This document shows positions 44,768 to 52,236 of a DNA stretch of 64,000 nt, piece after piece. Numbering within the stretch: position 1 is the stretch's first letter; each line of letters begins with the position of its first letter. The position numbers and the translations under genes were made by a program. Source of the DNA: Candidatus Methylobacter oryzae (GTDB lineage: Bacteria; Pseudomonadota; Gammaproteobacteria; Methylococcales; Methylomonadaceae); contig NZ_RYFG02000112.1 in assembly GCF_003994235.2 (NCBI RefSeq), positions 1 through 64,000 of the forward strand, in the 5' to 3' direction. Under the pieces are notes generated by a model, which worked only from the letters and a program-made list of their open reading frames with translations, did no database searches and was not told the origin of the DNA.

Positions 44768-45355
44768 ATGAGCCTACAAAATCGCATAATTAACCATTTC
44801 ACAACCAGCATCCAAACCCAGCACGATACGCTTGCCAGTCTTAGCGAACTGATCGAGTTTGCCTCGCAACGGCTGGTCGCGACCTTGCTTAACGATAAAA
44901 AAATAATAGCCTGCGGCAATGGACGCTCGGCGATTCTTGCCCAATTGCTGTCATCGGCAATGCTTAATCAATACGAGCGTGACCGCCCCTCATTACCCGC
45001 AATCGCCTTAACCACCGACACAACGACCATCACCGCGATAGCCAACGACTATCATTTTGACGATATTTTCGCTAAGCAGCTCAGGGCCTTAGGACAAAAC
45101 GGCGACATAATGGTTGCTTACACCGATGGCAACAACTCCGCCAATATCGCCAAAGCCATTACCACGGCTCACGACAAAGATATTACCGTTATTGCGCTGA
45201 CCGGCAACAACGGCGGCATGATTGCACCGCTACTGAATGAAACCGATATAGAAATTCGCGTGCCGTCAAACTCCAGCGTACACATTCAAGAAACCCAGGC
45301 ATTGATTACCCATTGCTTGTGCGGCTTAATCGACCATCAATTATTCGGCGGTTAA
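44768..45355 (+). CDS. diaA: SIS-domain protein DiaA (DnaA-associating)
   Basis: A 195-residue SIS-domain protein with GmhA/DiaA features (IIACGNGRSAILAQLLSSAM, NDYHFDDIFAKQLRALG, ITVIALTGNNGGMIA). In E. coli DiaA binds DnaA and stimulates initiation. ATG at 44768 is preferred to TTG at 44759. A TATAAT at 44754-44759 sits very close to this start. It follows yraN as in E. coli. Confidence 0.88.
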   Translation: MSLQNRIINHFTTSIQTQHDTLASLSELIEFASQRLVATLLNDKKIIACGNGRSAILAQLLSSAMLNQYERDRPSLPAIALTTDTTTITAIANDYHFDDIFAKQLRALGQNGDIMVAYTDGNNSANIAKAITTAHDKDITVIALTGNNGGMIAPLLNETDIEIRVPSNSSVHIQETQALITHCLCGLIDHQLFGG

Positions 45356-45358
45356 TTC

Positions 45359-46036
45359 ATGAAAAAACTCTTGTTACTGTTCATAGTACCAAGCCTTCTG
45401 ATCACGACGGGATGTGCGGCAATTAAAACGGACGGTCGCGTCGATTCCCTACCGATTGCGACACTTCTGACCTGCATGGATGATGGGAATGCCGAAGACT
45501 GCCGGGAGCAGTCTCGGCCGCCATCCCTGGCAGCCGGAGCGGAAATAACCGGCTTATCCTTATTAAATGACCGCCGCAGCCGCGATGCGATTTTAGCTGA
45601 CGAGGCCATTGAAGATCGTGCCAACGCCAAGCTGAACACTTACTATGATTTACGCGAACAGTGCCATTTTAATATCACCGCATATAATGGCGCGGTGCTG
45701 ATCACCGGCGAAACGCCGAAGGAAGAATTTCGCGACAGGATCATCGATATCGTACGCGTCATTCCCAAGGTGAAACTGGTACACGACAAGCTGGTGATAG
45801 ACGATCCCAGCCCGTTAAATTTTCGCGCCAACGATACGCTGATTACCGGCAAGGTAAAAACAGCATTGGCACAAATACCAGAATTCGATGCTTCCTGGAT
45901 AAAAGTCGTTACCGAACAAAGAACAGTTTACCTGATGGGCTTGGTGCATAGAAACGAGGGCGCTACCGCTATCGAAGCAGCCAGACGTCAATCCGACATT
46001 AAACAAATCATCACCGTTTTTGAATACCTTGACTAA
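45359..46036 (+). CDS. dolP: BON-domain lipoprotein DolP-like, with in-frame repeat
   Basis: A 225-residue lipoprotein. Its signal ends at Cys19 (TTGC), and it has two BON domains (INI-type ITAYNGAVLITGETPKEEF, and the second with VVTEQRTVYLMGLVHRNE). DolP supports outer-membrane integrity and BAM. Residues 26-59 are a family 2 long repeat placed between the lipid anchor and the first BON domain, a disordered linker in this family. The gene order after diaA matches E. coli. It overlaps the next gene by 17 bp. Confidence 0.9.
   Translation: MKKLLLLFIVPSLLITTGCAAIKTDGRVDSLPIATLLTCMDDGNAEDCREQSRPPSLAAGAEITGLSLLNDRRSRDAILADEAIEDRANAKLNTYYDLREQCHFNITAYNGAVLITGETPKEEFRDRIIDIVRVIPKVKLVHDKLVIDDPSPLNFRANDTLITGKVKTALAQIPEFDASWIKVVTEQRTVYLMGLVHRNEGATAIEAARRQSDIKQIITVFEYLD
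45434..45535 (+). repeat. family 2 repeat (long form, 102 bp) inside dolP
   Basis: Thirty-four codons in frame, paired with the murE copy at 37092-37193. It encodes GRVDSLPIATLLTCMDDGN, then AEDCREQSRPPSLAA. The GACTGC/GCAGTC hairpin is identical. Confidence 0.93.
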
Positions 46037-47426
46037 CATTGCCGCTTTACCCGCCGATTTCTTAAATCTATTAGCTAAGATTTTTGCCCCACAAAACATT
46101 TTGACCGCACCTGAAGACTGCTGGACTTACGGCTACGACAATAGCCGCCGCCATGCATTGCCCCAGGCCGTGGTATTTGCAACCACGCATGAACAAGTGG
46201 TCAGCGTCGTCAAGGCTTGCAATCAATTCAATATTGCCTTGACCACCCGCGGCCGCGGCACCGGCACGACCGGCGCGACGACTCCGCTAAAAGGCGGCCT
46301 GATCATGTCCTTAGAACGCATGAACAAACTGGTCGAATTTTCGCCGGACAACCGCTACATCACCGTAGAACCGGGTATGACCAACCAGCAGGTGCAGGAC
46401 ATCGCCAAAACCAAAGGGTTTTTCTGGCCGCCCGACCCAACCAGCGCGGCCTTCTGTAGCATTGGCGGCAACCTTGCCTACAATTCCGCCGGCCCCAGGG
46501 CAGTCAAATACGGCACGCCAAGAGAAAACACGCTGGGCCTGCGCGCCGTAACAGGCACAGGCAAAGAGATTCGCGTCGGCGTTCATACCAGCAAAGGCGT
46601 GGTCGGCTACGACCTGACCCGGCTGATACTCGGCTCGGAAGGGACTTTGGCGATTATTACCCAAGCCACACTGAAACTGACACCGCTACCGGAAGCGACT
46701 AAAACGCTCAGAGCCATCTATAACTCTGTTTTTGACGCAGCAAAAGCTGTTTCGGCGATCATGTCGCAACCGGTTGTTCCCTGCGCACTGGAGTTCATTG
46801 ACGGCAATGCAATCAATATGATTCGGCAATATTCGGAATCCGACCTGCCCGAACATGCAGGCGCCATGCTAATGATCGAAGTCGATGGACAACGCGAAGG
46901 TCTTGATACAGCCGCTGAGAAAGTAGCGGCTGCGGCCAGCAATAACGGTCTTTTAGATATTAGGCTGGCGCAAACCGAGGCGGAAGTTAAAGCGCTATGG
47001 CAAACCCGAAAAGCGCTGTCTCCGGCATTGCGCAAGGTAGCCCCTAAAAAAATCAATGAAGACGTCGTCGTACCGGTTACTGAAATACCTGCGTTGATAG
47101 CGGGCCTGGGTGAATTATCGAAAAAATATGACTTACCTATTATCAACTTCGGCCATGCAGGTAACGGCAATATTCATGTGAATTTATTGCTCGATCCGGA
47201 CGAACCCGAGCAAGGCAAAAAAGCTCACACTTGCCTGGATGAGATTTTTTCGTTGGTGCTAAAACTCAACGGCACATTATCCGGCGAACACGGCGTGGGC
47301 CTGGAAAAACGGGATTTTGTCGACAGGGAGCTGGACATGAATTCGTTGGAATTGATGCGCGACATCAAGCGCCAATTCGATCCGAACGGGATATTGAACC
47401 CGGATAAGATGTTTCCTCTGGTTTGA
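46020..47426 (+). CDS. FAD-linked (D-lactate/glycolate-type) oxidase
   Basis: A 468-residue VAO/PCMH-type flavoprotein of the GlcD/DLD group. The FAD-binding half includes ALTTRGRGTGTTGATTPLKG, ITVEPGMTNQQVQD and GGNLAYNSAGPRAVKYG. The C-terminal half has NFGHAGNGNIHVNLL and GTLSGEHGVGLEKRDF. It oxidises a 2-hydroxy acid; which one is not evident and no GlcE/GlcF partner is adjacent. The frame opens at TTG 46020, overlapping dolP by 17 bp; TTG 46029 is an alternative. Confidence 0.88.
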   Translation: MNTLTNIAALPADFLNLLAKIFAPQNILTAPEDCWTYGYDNSRRHALPQAVVFATTHEQVVSVVKACNQFNIALTTRGRGTGTTGATTPLKGGLIMSLERMNKLVEFSPDNRYITVEPGMTNQQVQDIAKTKGFFWPPDPTSAAFCSIGGNLAYNSAGPRAVKYGTPRENTLGLRAVTGTGKEIRVGVHTSKGVVGYDLTRLILGSEGTLAIITQATLKLTPLPEATKTLRAIYNSVFDAAKAVSAIMSQPVVPCALEFIDGNAINMIRQYSESDLPEHAGAMLMIEVDGQREGLDTAAEKVAAAASNNGLLDIRLAQTEAEVKALWQTRKALSPALRKVAPKKINEDVVVPVTEIPALIAGLGELSKKYDLPIINFGHAGNGNIHVNLLLDPDEPEQGKKAHTCLDEIFSLVLKLNGTLSGEHGVGLEKRDFVDRELDMNSLELMRDIKRQFDPNGILNPDKMFPLV

Positions 47427-47511
47427 TTAGCTCTCACCACGAAGACACGAAGTTTATATTTTTCCCTGCGCTATTAGTATCTTCGCGGCTAATAATAGAA
47501 CTGAGTACATC

Positions 47512-47994
47512 TTACCCGTATAGTTCGCTACTGCCGTCCATATCGCCTGTCTGATTGTACAACATTGGCCGTCCTTGATTCAGCATTGCCGCCGCCGAGA
47601 CAACTTTGCAAACGGCGATTTTATGGTCCCCGGCATCGGCATAATGACTGACCTCGCAATCGAAATACGCCAAACTCTCGGCTAAAACCGGCGCCCCCGT
47701 GCTAGCTGCCTGCCACTCAAATCCTTTCATCTTATCCGGTGCGGAACGGCCGAAATGCTCGGCAATTGCATAGTGCTGCTGCCCCAGCACGTTAACAGAG
47801 CAAACGCCGCTTTCTTGCAGCAAGCGGTAAGAATAATGCCCGGGATTAATGCTAATCGCCAGCAACAACGGATCAAAAGATACCTGCATCACCCAGGCTG
47901 CGGTAAACGCGTTTTGCCGCTCGCCTTTACCAACGCCGATCACGTAGATGCCGTGACTGATTTGTTTAACTAAAGTCTCAGCATTCTCGATCAT
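47512..47994 (-). CDS. flavin reductase family protein
   Basis: A 160-residue protein with a flavin-reductase/FMN-binding split-barrel: IGVGKGERQNAFTAAWVMQV, DPLLLAISINPGHYSY, VNVLGQQHYAIAEHFG. It reduces flavin with NAD(P)H or binds FMN. It is 1 bp after nadC, thus in one operon; the partner oxygenase is not known. Confidence 0.82.
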   Translation of the reverse strand: MIENAETLVKQISHGIYVIGVGKGERQNAFTAAWVMQVSFDPLLLAISINPGHYSYRLLQESGVCSVNVLGQQHYAIAEHFGRSAPDKMKGFEWQAASTGAPVLAESLAYFDCEVSHYADAGDHKIAVCKVVSAAAMLNQGRPMLYNQTGDMDGSSELYG

Positions 47995-47995
47995 T

Positions 47996-48823
47996 TCAAT
48001 TCACCAGCTTGATGCGCATCGATAAATCGACGGCCCTGACATTCTTGGTTAACGCACCGATAGAAATATAATCAACGCCGGTTTCGGCAACGGCCCTGAT
48101 ATTGTCCAGGCCGATGTTGCCGGACGCTTCAAGCGCTATGCCTGCATTCAATTTGACTGCCGCCGCCATATCGTCAAGACTGAAATTGTCCAGCATGATA
48201 CGGTCAGGTTTTGCTGCGACCGCTTCCAGAAATTCCTGCATCGATTCAACTTCCACTTCCACCGGAACTGAACTCAGCTCTCGCGCCGACCGGATTGCGT
48301 TAGCGATGGAACCTGCGGCAATGATATGGTTTTCCTTGATCAACACGCCGTCATATAAACCAATCCGATGGTTGTAACAGCCGCCGCAAGCAACCGCATA
48401 TTTCTGCGCGTTCCTAAGGCCGGGAATGGTTTTGCGAGTATCCAGCACTTTACAGCCCGTACCGGAAACCGCTTCGGCATATTGCCTGGCAACAGTTGCT
48501 GTTGCAGATAAGGTCTGCAGCAAATTTAGGGAGGTCCGTTCTCCGGTCAGCAAAGCTCTCGCCGGGCCGCTGAGCTTGCATAAAAGTGTGTTTTTATCGA
48601 CCGTCTCGCCTTCTGCAACTAGCCAATTGATGTTAATGCCCGAATCCAAATGCTTAAAGATCGCATCAAACCAGGCTTGCCCGCAAAGCACCATATCTTC
48701 CCTGGTAATGACTTCGGCTTCAGCCGCCGTAGGCTCAGGAATGATAGCAGCTGTAATGTCACCCGAGCCCATATCTTCGTCAAGGAAATGTTTAATATCT
48801 ATCATGTTCAGATGTTCCGTCAT
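47996..48823 (-). CDS. nadC: nicotinate-nucleotide pyrophosphorylase NadC
   Basis: A 275-residue quinolinate phosphoribosyltransferase, for de novo NAD synthesis. It shows EDMGSGDITAAI, LTGERTSLNLLQTLSATAT, VLDTRKTIPGLRNAQKYAV, GGCYNHRIGLYDGVLIKENH and LEASGNIGLDNIRAVAETGV. The start overlaps the DUF1631 gene stop by 4 bp (ATGA). Confidence 0.97.
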   Translation of the reverse strand: MTEHLNMIDIKHFLDEDMGSGDITAAIIPEPTAAEAEVITREDMVLCGQAWFDAIFKHLDSGININWLVAEGETVDKNTLLCKLSGPARALLTGERTSLNLLQTLSATATVARQYAEAVSGTGCKVLDTRKTIPGLRNAQKYAVACGGCYNHRIGLYDGVLIKENHIIAAGSIANAIRSARELSSVPVEVEVESMQEFLEAVAAKPDRIMLDNFSLDDMAAAVKLNAGIALEASGNIGLDNIRAVAETGVDYISIGALTKNVRAVDLSMRIKLVN

Positions 48824-50901
48824 AAGCTCATCAATTGTGAAAGCGCTCGCTCGGTAAGCCTTCTATTATCAATATTAACAATAGTAGCGAGCCCTTTGCG
48901 CAGTTTTTCCGCCAACTCATCAACTTGGGTTTCAAGCATTTTTGCCCCGTTTTTGCCGACAAACAGCATAGTTTCCGCCCCAGCATCTCTCCAAAGCAAC
49001 TTACCCCATTGCCTTCCTGATTCCGAAAGAAACTCAACCCAGCTTTCCTCGGCAAGACTTCCGGCCTGCTCCGAGCTCTGATCCACTATCGTTTCGCTTT
49101 CTATTTTTATATCTTGGACAATTACTGAGTCGGCAGCCGGCTTGCCTTTTTTATCCATTAAAATGATATGCCATACGGCAAGATCTTTAAAAAAGCGCGC
49201 CTGTGCAGCTTTGTCATATGAAATTTGCTTCAGACCTCTCCTTAATTCCGCAATCAGTCCCGGCAGTAATTTCAATATCTGTTTTCTTTCATTATCATCG
49301 GCCGGCGGCATAACGCTTGTAATCAGGTCGTCCATCGCCTGCACCGACTTTTGCCACTGACCGTCTTCACGCGTATAAGCGTCCAACAGCACCTCAAACC
49401 AAACATTATTTAAAAATTCGCCTATCGCGTTCGGTACAGCTTTACCGATAATGCTTTTTTCAATGGTTTTAAGAACTATTTTTTTGCCTGACGCCGCTGC
49501 GTATTTATTGATCATAAACTGCTTGGCGTTTTCTTCTATATGCTGACTGCACTGTTTTTGCTTGTTTAAATAATTCGAGAACTCATACGCTTCCATTTTC
49601 CAACCGGAAAGCTCAATCCCTCTTCCGGTTATTTTTTTAATTGCGATTGTTATACGCTCCAGTATTAGCCGGTCATCATGATCATCGGCATTTAAAAACA
49701 TCCCGGCTTCAATCAAATCATCAAGCAGTTGCCTGACGGGATGGCATTCATTTGTAAAAATACTGTACTGCCTCAAAGACACGGCTGCCAGCGGAATTTC
49801 CAGCCGTAAAACAGCTTTTTTTACCGAGTCTTCCAGCCACTTGTCCCGCTCTATTTCGCTAAAGATCAAAGCGACCAAATCCAGCAGGTCTTCATCATGC
49901 CTGGCCAAGATTTTGACATCAATGCTAAAGCTTAGTTCTTCCAATTTTTTAAGAACCTTGATCTTTAACGGCTGTCTTTTTGCTATCAGACCCGGGCCAT
50001 CGTCAGCCAACTGAAGAGCCCGCAATGCATTTTCTATTTCGGAATATTCGTAAAATACATTTCCGGTAATTGAAATTAAATCATAAACAGAAGGAAAATG
50101 AGCCAGCCGCCATCGCTCCAATTTTTGCTGCAACAGCTCAAATGCCGCACTTGGCTGCTCGGGACTTGCATGAACAGGCTCGACCCACCGCTTGTTATCT
50201 TCCACCACGTGTAATGAAACCGGACCATCAGTTTTGCATTGCTTGATCAATTCACGGTAAATGAACCCTAGTTGAGCAAAAACATTAGCTTCAAATGTTT
50301 TATACAACGCAATCCGGCCTTCTGTGTTGAGTTTCAGCGAATTAACGACATCGACCAAGGCACGAACCAGTTTTTCAGGAAAAATAGGATTTTGACTGTC
50401 GGAAATAACTTGTTTACCCTGCTGAATCGCAAGAAGTTTGTTTAAAGCGGCCATTTCTTCATAATATGATTGTTCGCAGTGGCGAATAATCAGCATGACG
50501 GCATGATTTTCTTTTACAGTCTCGTCATTGACTAGCGATACTTTGGAAAAATCTAATTGCTCTCTTTGGCTGGTCGTTGATTTTTGGTAATTGCCATCGA
50601 AAATTTCGTTAACTTTTAGTAAGTAATTTTGCTTAATATCGCTCCGAACTAAACGAAGATATTCCAGCAGTTTGATATATTGATCTTTATTTGTTCTTTC
50701 CCTGCTCTTGCCCAGCTGCAAGCCAAACTCAAGATCAATATGCCGACAGCAATCGTCAACCGCCTGCTCAAAATGCTGGAAGAAAATTGCTTTAATTTTA
50801 CTTAAAGTCTCAGTTTTATTGGATTTACCTAAACTCGAATTTGTCTGTTGCCGGTTATCCATTGCAATATATCTATTGTCATTTAAAAATAAGTTCGTCA
50901 T
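48820..50901 (-). CDS. DUF1631 family protein
   Basis: A 693-residue largely helical protein of the DUF1631 family; such proteins are often annotated 'thymidine phosphorylase' without basis. It shows FEVLLDAYTREDGQWQKS and LLPGLIAELRRGLKQI, and a C-terminal segment (SWVEFLSESGRQWGKLLWRD). No signal peptide or TM segment is seen. The function is unknown. It is the first gene of the DUF1631-nadC-flavin reductase operon; GGGAG is near the start. Confidence 0.8.
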   Translation of the reverse strand: MTNLFLNDNRYIAMDNRQQTNSSLGKSNKTETLSKIKAIFFQHFEQAVDDCCRHIDLEFGLQLGKSRERTNKDQYIKLLEYLRLVRSDIKQNYLLKVNEIFDGNYQKSTTSQREQLDFSKVSLVNDETVKENHAVMLIIRHCEQSYYEEMAALNKLLAIQQGKQVISDSQNPIFPEKLVRALVDVVNSLKLNTEGRIALYKTFEANVFAQLGFIYRELIKQCKTDGPVSLHVVEDNKRWVEPVHASPEQPSAAFELLQQKLERWRLAHFPSVYDLISITGNVFYEYSEIENALRALQLADDGPGLIAKRQPLKIKVLKKLEELSFSIDVKILARHDEDLLDLVALIFSEIERDKWLEDSVKKAVLRLEIPLAAVSLRQYSIFTNECHPVRQLLDDLIEAGMFLNADDHDDRLILERITIAIKKITGRGIELSGWKMEAYEFSNYLNKQKQCSQHIEENAKQFMINKYAAASGKKIVLKTIEKSIIGKAVPNAIGEFLNNVWFEVLLDAYTREDGQWQKSVQAMDDLITSVMPPADDNERKQILKLLPGLIAELRRGLKQISYDKAAQARFFKDLAVWHIILMDKKGKPAADSVIVQDIKIESETIVDQSSEQAGSLAEESWVEFLSESGRQWGKLLWRDAGAETMLFVGKNGAKMLETQVDELAEKLRKGLATIVNIDNRRLTERALSQLMSL

Positions 50902-50994
50902 AGCCTAGCTCCCTAATAGCATTTTGGCTAATAATAAGAGCATCTGTCTTAAATACTGTGTTTTTGCTTCCGTTTTTACTTCTCTAATTAGCTC

Positions 50995-51537
50995 ATGAAA
51001 ATAAACCGGCATTGGTTAACCGATATTCCCCGAATCCCTTCACCCAATTCTGACGAAAGACCGGACCCTGAAGACATTTCACTACTCGTTATCCACTGCA
51101 TCAGTCTTCCGCCCGGCGAGTTCGGCAATCATTATATCGACCAGTTGTTCTGCAATCAGCTTAATCTTGATGAACATCCTTATTTTAAAGATATTTATCA
51201 ACTTACCGTCTCGGCGCATTTGCTGATCAAGCGTGACGGAAGCTGTGTCCAATATGTACCGTTTGATAAACGCGCATGGCACGCTGGAAAATCGATATAC
51301 GAAGGCAGGGAGCGATGTAATGATTTTTCTATCGGTATAGAGCTTGAAGGCACTGAACTTATCGATTACACCGATCAACAATATGCTCAACTCGCCAAGG
51401 TAATTCGCGTTTTATTTGAAACCTACCCTAAGCTATCGGCACAACGTATTACCGGGCATAGCGATATTGCGCCTGAACGAAAAACCGATCCGGGCGCATC
51501 TTTTGATTGGCAAAAACTTTCAGAACTGCTGAGGTAA
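50995..51537 (+). CDS. ampD: 1,6-anhydro-MurNAc-L-alanine amidase AmpD
   Basis: A 180-residue cytoplasmic amidase for muropeptide recycling. Zinc ligands fit His34 (LLVIHCISLPPGEFG), the HSD of GHSDIAPERKTDPG and its late Asp. Other family strings are FDKRAWHAGKS and IGIELEG. It affects beta-lactamase induction where AmpR is present; none is seen here. It is divergent from the DUF1631 gene. Confidence 0.95.
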   Translation: MKINRHWLTDIPRIPSPNSDERPDPEDISLLVIHCISLPPGEFGNHYIDQLFCNQLNLDEHPYFKDIYQLTVSAHLLIKRDGSCVQYVPFDKRAWHAGKSIYEGRERCNDFSIGIELEGTELIDYTDQQYAQLAKVIRVLFETYPKLSAQRITGHSDIAPERKTDPGASFDWQKLSELLR

Positions 51538-51553
51538 CTTTGATTCACCACGA

Positions 51554-51652
51554 ACGACTGCATGGACGCAGGAGGTAGACAGAAAACCGCTCCTGCGTTT
51601 TCTGCATTCGCCACATCCTTGTGGCTTAGCAACGCAAGGAGCAGCTGCCGAG
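51554..51652 (+). repeat. composite family 3 repeat downstream of ampD
   Basis: The outer parts read GACTGCATGGACGCAGGAGG and CAACGCAAGGAGCAGCTGCC, as in the murB array. Between them are two hairpins (CAGAAAAC...GTTTTCTG and GCCAC...GTGGC, about 51580-51628). The flanks CACCACGAA and GACACAAAG look like one dispersed sequence (seen near 47437) split by the insertion. Confidence 0.7.
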
Positions 51653-51695
51653 ACACAAAGTGGCTAAGCCTACGTCTCCGTGATAAAAACTTTTT

Positions 51696-51749
51696 ATACC
51701 CAAGGGGCATAAGTTTCGTTTGGGCAGACACGCTGCCCAACTCAGCTTT
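51696..51749 (-). repeat. family 1 repeat, copy 2, at the lspA stop codon
   Basis: A 54-bp copy. The stem arms are TTGGGCAG and CTGCCCAA, with compensatory changes from copy 1. Two bases of the lspA TAA stop lie in the repeat. Confidence 0.88.
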
Positions 51750-52236
51750 AAACCGGCTCTTTCGGATGCCCTAGGCCGAACGACTCGGCCAGCATTAACA
51801 TCACGCCTAACGTAATAGCTGAGTCCGCAATATTAAAAGCGGGCCAATGCCAAGAATCGTAATAAACATCAAGAAAATCGATCACATATCCATAAGCCAG
51901 CCGGTCAATCAAGTTACCGACAGCTCCGCCCAAAACCAGCGCCAAAGCCACAGCCAGCAAGGTTTCATGCTTTTTCAAGCGGGTCAGCCAAACCGCTATG
52001 ACCGCGCTGATCACCACCGCCAAACCGGCAAAGAACCAGCGCTGCCAACCGCCGGCTTCGCTTAAGAAGCTGAAAGCCGCGCCGGTGTTATGCACATAAG
52101 TCAGCTTAAAAAACGGCATGATCTGAATAGACTCATAAAGCTGCATCGAACCGGCGATCGCAAGCTTGCTGGCTTGATCCAAAATGACTGCCAGTAACGA
52201 CAGCCATAACCATTTCAACATAACCTTATCACGCAT
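51748..52236 (-). CDS. lspA: lipoprotein signal peptidase LspA
   Basis: A 162-residue aspartic protease with four TM helices that cleaves prolipoproteins at the lipid-modified Cys. The catalytic motifs are [15 protein letters not shown] (Asp) and [11 protein letters not shown] (Asp). The start at 52236 overlaps the ileS stop by 8 bp; 52254 and 52221 are alternatives. The stop codon falls at the edge of a family 1 repeat. It is in the usual ileS-lspA pair. Confidence 0.95.
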   Translation of the reverse strand: MRDKVMLKWLWLSLLAVILDQASKLAIAGSMQLYESIQIMPFFKLTYVHNTGAAFSFLSEAGGWQRWFFAGLAVVISAVIAVWLTRLKKHETLLAVALALVLGGAVGNLIDRLAYGYVIDFLDVYYDSWHWPAFNIADSAITLGVMLMLAESFGLGHPKEPV

